Positions 42,090 to 50,380 of a DNA stretch of 64,000 bases are shown here, one piece after another. The notes beneath the pieces were generated by a model, which saw only the letters and a program-made list of their open reading frames with translations, did not search any database and was not told the origin of the DNA. This DNA comes from Actinomyces graevenitzii C83 (lineage in GTDB: Bacteria; Actinomycetota; Actinomycetes; Actinomycetales; Actinomycetaceae), in contig NZ_JH470338.1 of assembly GCF_000239695.1 (NCBI RefSeq), positions 1,065,545-1,129,544 of the forward strand, read 5' to 3'. The first letter of the stretch is position 1. Each line of letters opens with the position of its first letter. The position numbers were made by a program, and so were the translations under genes.

Positions 42090-43259
42090 TTAAGTAGACG
42101 CAACCCTGTGCGTCGTCGACGCTACAAGCTTTTTCGACCTGCGAGCTGCCAGATCAATTACCTGCCCGTCCTCATGAACAGCAGAGTTATCAGGAAGGCC
42201 AATCCAGGCAGAAATAAGCGCCCTGGGCACACCCGTGGCTTCTGCGATTCGTCTGGACGAAAAACCAGGCCAAGCGCGCGCTGCTGCCTGCGCAAAGAGC
42301 GTAGGTCGTTCCACAGAAACCTCAACAGGTTCCTGATATCGCCAGCCGCGCGCGTTGATCTGCCCATATAGGCTTTTTGCTCGCATTTCAGAGATTAAAT
42401 GAAGTCGCTGAGCACGCGTAACAATTGCCATTAACGAGGTACCAAAGCGGGCTTTGACTCGCAATAAATCTGGCAGAGTAGAGCGCTCATTTACGCTTTC
42501 ACGCATAGGCGCCTCCGGTAAAAGGAGGGCTCCAGCAAACTCGAAGGCCCTGCGTTCCTGCGGGGAACGAGAAGTTGGAGGGTTCTTTAGATCATTGTCA
42601 TAGAGCAGATGCGCTAATTCGTGTGCAATGGTCATGCGCTGCACGTCGCCACGCTTGGGTGCCAAAGTGGCAATTACAGGGCGATCCTCGCTAGCAGAAG
42701 GGCGAGAAATTCCAACCATATCTGTTCCATATGAGCGTTGTGGATCCAAATTAGCCACAACAGCTATCCCCATACGTTCAACCATACGGGTCACTGAAGG
42801 TACAGGGGCATCAGCGCGCAAACCTGCCACTTCACGCAGCATTACAGCACCATCTTCAACATCCAGTTCATGCACATCAGGAGGCGTGAATGGGTAATAG
42901 CCAGATTTTTGCGAGGCTTCACGCCACAGATCATTAGCTAATTGGCTGAGCACACCAACCCTACGTTCCTCAACAGAGCGCGTTGTTGACTTCTTACGGA
43001 AGGTCACCGCAGCGCGGTCTGAGTCACGTGTAGGGCGGGCGAAAAATGAGCGAGGCACGCCAAACTCTAGAGCTAAGCGATTAACTAACTCTGCAGACAG
43101 CGGGTTCACTCCGTTAATTAGCTTTGAAACGGCCCCTTGTGACATTCCTAGGCGCGCTGCCGCCTCGGTCTGTGTGATCCCCTCTAGATGCAACAGGGCC
43201 TCTAAACGAGCGCCATAAAGTTCAGCTGGCCGTGTCACTGTCCTCATTTGCCTCAACAT
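42090..43259 (-). CDS. XRE regulator fused to ImmA/IrrE metalloprotease
   Basis: A 389-residue protein. Residues about 14-65 are a helix-turn-helix of the XRE type (GITQTEAAARLGMSQGAVSKLINGVNP). After a linker comes the ImmA/IrrE zinc protease domain with HELAH at 213-217 and LLYDND, followed by FEFAGALLLPEAPM and an C-terminal part with FSSRRIAEATGVPRALISAWIGLPDN that looks like a second DNA-binding helix pair. Such fusions regulate mobile elements, stress or toxin-antitoxin genes by protein cleavage. Flanking 66-bp repeats suggest that it was inserted or duplicated into the promoter of the ankyrin gene. Confidence 0.88.
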   Translation of the reverse strand: MLRQMRTVTRPAELYGARLEALLHLEGITQTEAAARLGMSQGAVSKLINGVNPLSAELVNRLALEFGVPRSFFARPTRDSDRAAVTFRKKSTTRSVEERRVGVLSQLANDLWREASQKSGYYPFTPPDVHELDVEDGAVMLREVAGLRADAPVPSVTRMVERMGIAVVANLDPQRSYGTDMVGISRPSASEDRPVIATLAPKRGDVQRMTIAHELAHLLYDNDLKNPPTSRSPQERRAFEFAGALLLPEAPMRESVNERSTLPDLLRVKARFGTSLMAIVTRAQRLHLISEMRAKSLYGQINARGWRYQEPVEVSVERPTLFAQAAARAWPGFSSRRIAEATGVPRALISAWIGLPDNSAVHEDGQVIDLAARRSKKLVASTTHRVAST

Positions 43260-43287
43260 CGATTTCAGCGAAGAAGTTTTGTTTCAT
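43222..43287 (-). CDS. Possible 21-residue peptide overlapping the XRE-ImmA start
   Basis: ATG at 43287, with AAGGAGCGAAG directly upstream in the repeat, begins MKQNFFAEIDVEANEDSDTAS, an acidic peptide that ends 37 bases inside the XRE-ImmA gene in another frame. The good ribosome-binding site belongs to this frame and not to ATG 43259. It may be a coupling peptide, or the original start of a disrupted gene. Confidence 0.4.
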   Translation of the reverse strand: MKQNFFAEIDVEANEDSDTAS

Positions 43288-43288
43288 C

Positions 43289-43354
43289 TTCGCTCCTTCT
43301 TTGGCTGTTTGGCTCAGTTTAGCGCGGCCCTGATTTTCTTCCCGACGACGCCGC
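43289..43354. repeat. 66-bp direct repeat, right copy
   Basis: The second copy of the repeat at 41971-42036 (64 of 66 bases identical), upstream of XRE-ImmA on the minus strand, supplying the same putative promoter and ribosome-binding site. Confidence 0.9.
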
Positions 43355-43425
43355 GAACGCTGCTAGGGTTGAAGGTCTACAGCGGCCTAAGCGCCGAGAC
43401 ACTCTATCTAGCAAAGGAATGAATC

Positions 43426-43743
43426 ATGCTGGTAGTTACCACCCCAACCGTCGAAGGTATGCCGGTTAAGCAGTACATCGGGATGGTTTCTGGCGAGACC
43501 ATTGCGGGCGTGAACATGTTTAAGGATTTTGCCGCTGGCCTGTCCAACATGTTTGGTGGCCGGGCAAGCAGCTACGAAAACGAAATCGCCAATGCCTCAC
43601 GCACCGCAGTTAACGAGATGTGCACCCGGGCCCAATCGATGGGCGCGAACGCCGTCGTCGGCGTGCACGTAGATTACTTCACGGCAGGGGCAGACAACGG
43701 CATGCTGGCCGCAATCGCAACCGGCACCGCCGTCGTCCTATAA
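43426..43743 (+). CDS. YbjQ family (UPF0145) protein
   Basis: A 105-residue protein with the family core VKQYIGMVSGETIAGVN...ASRTAVNEMCTRAQSMGANAVVGVHVDYFT, which forms a pentameric ring in known structures. Often described as heavy-metal-binding on weak evidence; cellular role unknown. Full length for the family. AAAGGAATGAATC precedes the ATG. Confidence 0.9.
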   Translation: MLVVTTPTVEGMPVKQYIGMVSGETIAGVNMFKDFAAGLSNMFGGRASSYENEIANASRTAVNEMCTRAQSMGANAVVGVHVDYFTAGADNGMLAAIATGTAVVL

Positions 43744-43897
43744 AAACTCTACGTAACTGCCGCCAAGCAGCCCCCGCCAATCACGGCGGGCACAACTTTG
43801 CAGGCAAAGTAGACGCGAGCAAAGCAGTTCTATAGGCAAAAGCAGATCTGTGGACAAAAGCAGGCTACCTGGCTAGCCGAACTGATAGCATACAAAT

Positions 43898-44401
43898 ATG
43901 TGGGCTGCATTACCTATCATCCTGGCACTAGTTGGGCTAGCCGCTCTCGTCTATTTTGGGATGGGAAGCTACAAGGCCATCATGTGGTGGCTGCTGCTTT
44001 CGCCTGACTACTTGCTGTTCTTGGGCCTCACCTGGGTTTACACCCTTGATTACCTGTCTTGGCAGGGCATGGCCAAGCTTGGACAGTACGCCTGGACGAT
44101 TGACGCGATGCTGCTGGTAGGGGTTGTCTATTTCATCCTCAACTCGGTTTTGTATGGTAAATCCACCCGCCTGTGCAAGATTGTCAGCGCCCTGGTGATC
44201 TTGGCGTGCAGCCTGTACATCATGCTGGTGCCGGTTACGGACTTCGTTCAGGGAATCGGCCCCAAGCCAGCCAATAACCTTTCAACCAGCCAGATGGTTT
44301 ACATTGGTATCGCCGTAGTTATCGCCGCAGTCACTTGGTTCATGCGCCAGTCCACCATGGCTAAGCTTGACCTAACCTTGCAGGACAAAGCGGCTTCCTA
44401 G
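43898..44401 (+). CDS. Four-helix membrane protein, paralogue 1
   Basis: A 167-residue protein with four predicted membrane helices (about 3-22, 33-50, 66-85, 90-110) and a fifth hydrophobic stretch near 136-153. Shared with the next gene: WxLLxSPDYL, a VxYFxxNSVLY(G/E)xS motif and MVY(I/V)xIAVVIAxVxWF(M/R)RQ. A small-family tandem paralogue; I do not recognise a named family. No strong ribosome-binding site precedes ATG 43898. Confidence 0.7.
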   Translation: MWAALPIILALVGLAALVYFGMGSYKAIMWWLLLSPDYLLFLGLTWVYTLDYLSWQGMAKLGQYAWTIDAMLLVGVVYFILNSVLYGKSTRLCKIVSALVILACSLYIMLVPVTDFVQGIGPKPANNLSTSQMVYIGIAVVIAAVTWFMRQSTMAKLDLTLQDKAAS

Positions 44402-44485
44402 GCCCTGCAGGGTGGTCTCTTGTCAAAATATAAGAACTTTTATTAACGCTTATTGTCAGTCCAGCTGCGCTGATAGGATAAAAAC

Positions 44486-44998
44486 GTGTTTGAGGTATTT
44501 TTTATTTGTTTCGAGGTAACTATATTCTTCGCGCTTCTGCGCTTTATCGTCTGGTATTACACGTCAGTTGCGCTCTGGATCCTGTTCTCTCCTGACTACC
44601 TAGTTATTGTTATTGGAGCTGGCGCCTTCGTTGGTGACCACATCGACTGGCTAACCTCTTCACTAGCCGGCAAGATTGCTTGGGCAATTATGGCCATGGT
44701 GGTTGCTTGGGCTGTCTACTTCACCTTCAACTCAGTTTTGTATGAAGCCTCCAAGCGCATATACAGGATTGTTAGCTTCTTGCTTATTGTCGGTTGCAGC
44801 TTGTACATCATGTTTAGCTTGGTTTTGCGCCTTATAGAAAAAGTCGGACCGCAGCTGGCCAACGATTCTGTAACCAACCACATGGTCTATGTATGTATCG
44901 CCGTTGTTATCGCCTTGGTTGCCTGGTTCAGGCGCCAAGCCCTCATGTCTAAGTTAGACGCGGATGACAAACTAACAATTAGCCGCAATAGGAGCTAG
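44486..44998 (+). CDS. Four-helix membrane protein, paralogue 2
   Basis: A 170-residue tandem paralogue of the preceding gene (start GTG at 44486): WILFSPDYLVIV, VYFTFNSVLYEAS, IVSFLLIVGCSLYIMF and HMVYVCIAVVIALVAWFRRQ align directly. The two genes are separated by 84 bases, and the duplication seems old because the identity is moderate. Function unknown. Confidence 0.7.
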   Translation: MFEVFFICFEVTIFFALLRFIVWYYTSVALWILFSPDYLVIVIGAGAFVGDHIDWLTSSLAGKIAWAIMAMVVAWAVYFTFNSVLYEASKRIYRIVSFLLIVGCSLYIMFSLVLRLIEKVGPQLANDSVTNHMVYVCIAVVIALVAWFRRQALMSKLDADDKLTISRNRS

Positions 44999-45113
44999 AG
45001 AGTTTAGGTCTCTAAAGCAGGCACACTAGGACGCCGTCTCCACGAGCTGGAGGCGGCGCCGTCGTGTCTAAAGACGTAGCCGACGCCGTCGCCCCCGTTT
45101 GCCCGAAAAGTAC

Positions 45114-45926
45114 CTAGCGCAGGCAGGTGTGCCGATCGATTGAGCGAGTCGCCCACACCGCCATGACCAGCGCAAACAGCGGGATTAGCACGTAGGCACC
45201 CAGCCCAAAGACCGTGGGGGCAGCGCCAGTGTCGAGTGTGGCTTGGTAGGAGGACCACATAATTTCGCTGCTCAGGCGACCAGAGAAGGTTATAGACAGC
45301 GGCAGGAAGAACGTGCCCACCCCGCTGAGCACCTGATCGACCAGGTAAACCCCCACAAAACCAATAAGTGGCGCCGCGAAACCCATGTGGTTAAAGCGCC
45401 CCTGGGCCCCAATAGTCATAGCCGCGCAGCATTGCACCGCCCAGCAGAAGCAGGAAAACAGCTGAGCCGCCACCAAAGCCAGCAGCACCGACGTAGAGAA
45501 AGGCGCTAGCGCGCTGCGAATCGGGGCGGTGTACTGCGACAGGCTAAGCCCCTGCGTCCAGGCAGACGTGGCAGCCATGGCCACCAACCCACCCACCATG
45601 AAAGGCAAAGCGGCCAGGCAGGCCAGGGCCATGCGGGTAATTTTTGCCCAGAAAATCTGTGCGCCACTGGCAGGCAGGCTCATGGTGAAGTAGCCGCGCT
45701 GGCCGTAGAGGGTTTTCCAGTAGTCAACCAGCCCCATAATCGCCACCACCAGGGGCATTGCGACGCAAAGCGCATAGGCCAGCATCTCAGTGCTGGCGCT
45801 CAGGCCAGGAATATCCAGGGCCCGCACGCCGATCGATGCGGCCACCACCGCTACCAGGGCGGCCAGGATGCGCACGTCGCTGCGGACTTGGGCGCGGATT
45901 TCGTATGTCAGCAGTTGCTTGTACAT
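45114..45926 (-). CDS. ABC transporter permease (ABC-2 type)
   Basis: A 270-residue membrane protein with six hydrophobic segments, starting MYKQLLTYEIRAQVRSDVR. It is the membrane part of a three-gene YtrA-like operon. The start codon overlaps the stop of the ATPase gene (TGATG), so translation is coupled. The substrate is unknown; such systems respond to cell-wall-active peptides in other Gram-positive bacteria (family knowledge) . Confidence 0.85.
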   Translation of the reverse strand: MYKQLLTYEIRAQVRSDVRILAALVAVVAASIGVRALDIPGLSASTEMLAYALCVAMPLVVAIMGLVDYWKTLYGQRGYFTMSLPASGAQIFWAKITRMALACLAALPFMVGGLVAMAATSAWTQGLSLSQYTAPIRSALAPFSTSVLLALVAAQLFSCFCWAVQCCAAMTIGAQGRFNHMGFAAPLIGFVGVYLVDQVLSGVGTFFLPLSITFSGRLSSEIMWSSYQATLDTGAAPTVFGLGAYVLIPLFALVMAVWATRSIDRHTCLR

Positions 45927-46792
45927 CAGCGGTACTCCTTTCGGAAAATGGCGTCGAGGCTGTCTGCGTGGGCGGCGCGCAGGTCATCAGCGTCGCCCTG
46001 GAGCAGAATGCGGCCTTCCTTCACGAACAGGGCGTAGTCAACGAAATGTTCAATGTCTGAGATCAGGTGGGTGGAGACGATCAGCAGCGACTGGGGGTCA
46101 AACTCGCGTAGGATACCTTCCAGGATCACGTCGCGCGTGGCCGGATCGACGCCGCTGATGGGTTCATCTAGCAAAAACACGCGGGCGCGGCGCGACATAA
46201 CCAGGCTGATCTGCAGCTTCTCCCCCATGCCCTTGCTCATTTCGCTAAGCGGGCGGTTAGTGGGCAGCTCGAAGAAATCCACCATAGAGGCGGCTTTTTC
46301 GGCGTCAAAGTCCGCAAAGAAACGGCTGTAGACGCTGATGGCCTGCTTGGCGTCCCAGGTGGGGTTGAGGAAGTCCGCGTCGGGCAGGTAGGAGACGATC
46401 TTTTTGGTTGCTACCCCGGGGGCGTGGCCGTCAATGGCGACGACGCCGCTGTAGTCAGCTAGGACGCCGGCCAGGATTTTTAGCAGCGTGGTTTTGCCGC
46501 AGCCGTTTGGGCCCATTAAACCCACAATGTGTCCGGCGGGCAGATCCAGGCTGAAATCACGCAGGGCGGTGGTGGTGCGGTAGCGCTTGGTCAGGTTTTC
46601 CACATGGACTAAAGCGTTTGCGGGTGTGTGGCCGGGGCTTGCTGCTGCGGTGCTGGGGCTTGCGGGTGCAGCGCTACCGCTTGTGGGTTTGCGGCCCGCA
46701 CTTGCGGCTTGGGCACCCACCGTCGACGCCGGGTTGGGCCCCGCTTGAGGCGAGCTGACCCCTGGCGCGGTGGAGGGAGGTTTTGCGGTCAT
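45926..46792 (-). CDS. ABC transporter ATP-binding protein
   Basis: Walker A GPNGCGKTTLL, a divergent signature LSEMSKGMGEKLQISLVMSRRA, Walker B RVFLLDEPISGVDP and the His switch IVSTHLISD. The signature motif LSEMSKG replaces LSGGQ. ATG at 46792 after CAGGAGAGACAAAA gives 288 residues with an Ala/Ser/Pro-rich N-terminal tail of about 60 residues not usual for this family; its role is unknown. It works with the downstream permease. Confidence 0.9.
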   Translation of the reverse strand: MTAKPPSTAPGVSSPQAGPNPASTVGAQAASAGRKPTSGSAAPASPSTAAASPGHTPANALVHVENLTKRYRTTTALRDFSLDLPAGHIVGLMGPNGCGKTTLLKILAGVLADYSGVVAIDGHAPGVATKKIVSYLPDADFLNPTWDAKQAISVYSRFFADFDAEKAASMVDFFELPTNRPLSEMSKGMGEKLQISLVMSRRARVFLLDEPISGVDPATRDVILEGILREFDPQSLLIVSTHLISDIEHFVDYALFVKEGRILLQGDADDLRAAHADSLDAIFRKEYR

Positions 46793-46809
46793 TTTTGTCT
46801 CTCCTGGAC

Positions 46810-47172
46810 TTAAGTGTCCGCGTCCCAACGCTCATCTATGAGGCTGTGGGCCTGTTCCCGTTCCACGCCAAGTGCGCGGCAGGCGCTGATGTAGGCGTCT
46901 GCTGCGGCTTGTGCGTTGGCTTTACGTAGGGCGTGCAGGGCGACGTCGTTAGTGGCGACAAAGCGGCCGGCGGTCCGTTTGGGGACGGTGAGGCCTTCCT
47001 CGTCGAGGGCGGCGAGGGCACGCTGAACGGTGTTGGGGTTGGTGGAGGCCTCGATGGCGAGGTCGCGGACTGAAGGAATCTTTTGGCCGGGTTTCCAGGT
47101 GCCGTCAGTGATGCGGGCGCGGAAGATCTCGGCCAATTGGATCCAGATGGGGCGGGTGTCATCGATGCGCAT
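46810..47172 (-). CDS. GntR family regulator, YtrA type
   Basis: A 120-residue regulator with the winged helix IQLAEIFRARITDGTWKPGQKIPSVRDLAIEASTNPNTVQRALAALDEEGLTVPKRTAGRFV and a short C-terminal helix (YtrA subfamily has no large ligand domain). It likely represses its own operon with the ABC transporter. A perfect palindrome lies directly upstream. GGAGGGACGCATCG precedes the ATG. Confidence 0.92.
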   Translation of the reverse strand: MRIDDTRPIWIQLAEIFRARITDGTWKPGQKIPSVRDLAIEASTNPNTVQRALAALDEEGLTVPKRTAGRFVATNDVALHALRKANAQAAADAYISACRALGVEREQAHSLIDERWDADT

Positions 47173-47189
47173 CGATGCGTCCCTCCTGT

Positions 47190-47219
47190 CTTACTGTATT
47201 AATACACTAATACAGTAAG
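47190..47219. promoter_or_regulatory. YtrA-type operator
   Basis: CTTACTGTATTA-ATACAC-TAATACAGTAAG, a perfect 12-bp inverted repeat, lies 18 bases upstream of the gntR start. A further half-site TAATACAGT follows at 47246-47254. It fits autoregulation by the adjacent GntR protein. From 47255 to 47543 I see no gene or clear signal. Confidence 0.85.
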
Positions 47220-47543
47220 ACTACCACCCAACTGTGTCAACCCCTTAATACAGTTACTGGGTTTGGCCTGCTGGCGGCAGCTTCAAGCCCGCACCTAGCA
47301 CCCACTTCAGCAAGCAGCCGACAGCACAATCCCCAAGTAGCCCCAGACCCTACCCATCTAACAACCGCGCCAACAGACCAAGCCTTCTACAGCGTTTAGA
47401 GCTTCACCCTCGACAACCCCACCTGCGCAGCAGCAGCACCACGAGATGGACATCAAGCCAGAGATTAAGATTTTGCATCTGCAGCCGATTTGTCTGAATC
47501 AGGTTGCGACTTTTTTAAATATTTTCTGGCAAGTCTAGAAGCT

Positions 47544-48950
47544 TTAAGCTTTCTTCACCTCGGGATGTTGCCCGATAACCTTTAATTGCTGTTCAGCGGG
47601 AACCCCCAACTCCTTTAACAGATTAAAAATCACCACCATAATTGTCACGTTAGCTATAGCATCTGATGTAGATATTTGTTCAGAAAATTTCGCATCATGC
47701 ACAAAACTGTTACGCATAGTCTTTAGCTTACTAGCCCAGGACTCAACATCCTCCACAAGCTCTGAACACACTTCTGAATCTAATCTCTTCGCAAGATTTG
47801 AAAGTCTCTCTACAAATGTAACCCTTTTTATAACCTTTTTAGACCGAGGCCGCTTAAGTAACCACTGTTCACAATCTTCAACACCACCCTCCTTTAGAAT
47901 TTTCACAATATATTTCTTTTTATTTTGCCATTCCCGATATTCTATAGACTCTTCCAGACAATTGAAATCTTCAGTCTGGCGAAGAGTTTTATGAAGCGCC
48001 TCGCCCGCAACAGCTGCAAGCAAAACTTTATCTTCAACATACCTATCTGGATCATAGATCATACTTAAAATTATGCTAATTACGCCCTGATTCTCAGTAT
48101 AAATATCTAGCCAATTACGCACAGCAGTTTCAAAAGAAAATGAGTCGCAGGTAAACAACATACGGCTTGCATTAATTTTTCCAGCATTACGACAACCAAA
48201 AGCAACAGGATGGTAAAGTAGGTAGGCTTGCTTAGACTCTTCACTTGAAGATGTTCCAACTTCTGAAATTCCTAGTCGAAGCCAAGTAACTCCCGCACAA
48301 CTAGTCGTCGCAAAAGCAACGAGACTGTGAAGCATATCCACTTGTATAAGCACATCATCCAGTGTAAACAACTTTTTTGAAGTAACTCGCAAAAACACTT
48401 CCAGCTCAGATTCACTAGCTTTAACAGAAGAAGAACTGTCAGTAAAATTAAAAGATGTACATAAAAGATTATAACAAACACCATCATCGTTTCTCACCTC
48501 CCCAGCACACTTATATTCTCCTCCCGCAAGAGTCGTTCCAAAAGCAGCTACCCCACCCCACTGCCGCAAACCTTCAAACGAAAATTCAGCCACATTAAAA
48601 ACCTCATCATAGCAACCATTAATATGCGCTCCAACAATCGCAAAATTTGCCATTACTCTCCGCATCGGAGGCTTGGGTTCCGACAATCCCTTCGAAAAAG
48701 TTTCGATAAGAGTAATTTCATGATTACATACTTCACCATAAATAATAGGCCAATGCTCAGGCCTAAATTCAATCCTAGTCTCCTTTGGGCCTGCACTAGT
48801 AGAACCAAAAGAATAATACAACTCAAGCACTAAGTTGCCCCCACCATCATACTTAAGTGTGCCAGCAAGCTTATCTTCAGGGTTGTCTGGCAACCACCAT
48901 TCACCAAACCATTCCTGTTCCTCGCTTAGCAATAATGGTTCATAGGACAT
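47544..48950 (-). CDS. apeA: ApeA-like anti-phage protein with HEPN domain
   Basis: A 468-residue single-gene system. The N-terminal beta-rich domain (WFGEWWLPDNPEDKLAGTLKYD, then WPIIYGEVCNHEITLIE) matches the ApeA N-terminal type; the C-terminal half is helical and ends in a HEPN domain with the RNase motif RNSFVH (Arg413, His418; R-x4-H). HEPN proteins of this kind are thought to cut RNA after phage sensing and cause abortive infection. The DNA is clearly AT-rich compared with neighbouring core genes, consistent with transfer. AAGGAGTTCGTC precedes the ATG. The name rests on motif recognition without a search. Confidence 0.82.
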   Translation of the reverse strand: MSYEPLLLSEEQEWFGEWWLPDNPEDKLAGTLKYDGGGNLVLELYYSFGSTSAGPKETRIEFRPEHWPIIYGEVCNHEITLIETFSKGLSEPKPPMRRVMANFAIVGAHINGCYDEVFNVAEFSFEGLRQWGGVAAFGTTLAGGEYKCAGEVRNDDGVCYNLLCTSFNFTDSSSSVKASESELEVFLRVTSKKLFTLDDVLIQVDMLHSLVAFATTSCAGVTWLRLGISEVGTSSSEESKQAYLLYHPVAFGCRNAGKINASRMLFTCDSFSFETAVRNWLDIYTENQGVISIILSMIYDPDRYVEDKVLLAAVAGEALHKTLRQTEDFNCLEESIEYREWQNKKKYIVKILKEGGVEDCEQWLLKRPRSKKVIKRVTFVERLSNLAKRLDSEVCSELVEDVESWASKLKTMRNSFVHDAKFSEQISTSDAIANVTIMVVIFNLLKELGVPAEQQLKVIGQHPEVKKA

Positions 48951-49427
48951 GACGAACTCCTTAGTGATTTCTTATCTCAGAGTTATCAATTACTTGCACA
49001 AAATTAACGTATATCCACCAAAATGAACATACATGTCACACCCGTTTAAGTAATTGTAACTATGCAGCTATTTGAAAGACCTTACCGCCATGTGAAGGTC
49101 AATCTAATCTTCACACACAGTTTACACCTAGAAGTTACCTCGGTGAGTTAACTATCCTGTAAGCAAAAATTTCTACAGCTCTATTCCTTAGGCAAGCACA
49201 CCATTTAGCGCCACCCACATATAAGTACATTCGAGCCGTTTATCTGCGCCAGATTCTAGGGATGGTTATAACAACCCTCACGCCACTAAAAACACACTAA
49301 TCAGACCGACACTGTTGACAAGTATCTAAAATGCGCACGAACAGCAAAAAGCTCAACACTACGCATGACCTAAATTATGCCGCGCTCAAGCCCAGTACCT
49401 CAGCCCAGCCCTCCATGGCTTGCTGCT
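48951..49427. other. AT-rich intergenic stretch without a gene
   Basis: A 477-base AT-rich spacer between the ApeA gene and a membrane-protein gene. I see no open frame with a ribosome-binding site, no tRNA and no clear terminal repeats. The phrase TTAGGCAAG(C/T)ACACCATTTAGCG occurs at 49188-49211 and again in similar form at 50199-50221, so a short direct repeat brackets the neighbouring gene. Confidence 0.5.
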
Positions 49428-50114
49428 TTAGTAGCTTCCTCCTAATTTTCTGGCAAATAACTCCTTATGCTTCTTAAAAGAATTGAAGAACTTAAACAGT
49501 CGTACAAGCAAGATCACAACAATAATGCCATTAAGACCAGCCAACCAGAATACCTTAACGTATGCATCATAAACAGAAAGCAGCAGAAAAACGATAAGGG
49601 CAATAAAGCTAAGCCAGATATTTCCCCGCTCAAACCTCATCGTAGCTTCTTCCACGAGTTCCCATTTAACCCTATCCAGAAACCCACTTGCTAGCTCACG
49701 AGGTACGCGATTTACTTCAGCCTCATTTACAACATCAGGCCCAAGAACCTTCGCATAGAGTTTATAAAGTTTTGGAGCTTCTTGCTTTAAAACTGCAAGT
49801 GCCTCAGTATCTGACAGAGTAGTCTTTCCGCAAAAACGAATCTTTTGAATAAAAGCAGAAATATTTTCAATTAGCTGAACGACATTATCGTCATAAGGAG
49901 GTTCTAGAGCATCTAAGTAGTCACTATCCTCAAGTACCCTAGTGATCATAGCGTTTTTCTTAGCACCTGGGCGTGTATCGCTCGACATCTGCTCGCCCTG
50001 GCTAGATTGAAGATCGAGCGGATGCCCACTATGAGCAGACTTTAATAGTGACTCGGAAATCGCTAATCCATCTGTGCTTTTCCTTGTCCACTCATTTTCT
50101 TTACGACAAGACAT
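49428..50114 (-). CDS. Unknown membrane protein next to ApeA
   Basis: From ATG 50114 about 228 residues; TTG 50123 and an internal ATG at 49988 are other starts. The first 150 residues are soluble and charged (DSDYLDALEPPYDDNVVQLIENI...KAPKLYKLYAKVLG), with two membrane helices near the C-terminus (WLSFIALIVFLLLSVYDAYV and FWLAGLNGIIVVILLVRLF) and a basic end KKHKELFARKLGGSY. I recognise no family. Two helices at the C-terminus in an AT-rich defence neighbourhood would fit an effector, but that is only a suggestion. It is bracketed by a short direct repeat. Confidence 0.6.
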   Translation of the reverse strand: MSCRKENEWTRKSTDGLAISESLLKSAHSGHPLDLQSSQGEQMSSDTRPGAKKNAMITRVLEDSDYLDALEPPYDDNVVQLIENISAFIQKIRFCGKTTLSDTEALAVLKQEAPKLYKLYAKVLGPDVVNEAEVNRVPRELASGFLDRVKWELVEEATMRFERGNIWLSFIALIVFLLLSVYDAYVKVFWLAGLNGIIVVILLVRLFKFFNSFKKHKELFARKLGGSY

Positions 50115-50380
50115 TTGACGCAAGCACCCCTATCACCATCATAAATGTGGTTACCGACAGCCGTTGTAACCGTATATTTAATCCTACACCCTACCCCTTA
50201 GGCAAGTACGCCATTTAGCGCGCAAATTTGGCAAGGCATACTTAAGGAAAACCTCGTCGCGGTAGGCAATCTAACTCAACAATATTACTCAGTAATACAT
50301 TTTGATATAGTCAAGTAAATAACTGATATTACGGCTATAGCGAACACTGCGTTCTACAGTCACGTCCTACAGTTGAAACT

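Noticed and set aside
41823-42371. Plus-strand frame opposite the ankyrin and XRE-ImmA genes
   Set aside because: It overlaps two well-supported minus-strand genes and a repeat; no family features.
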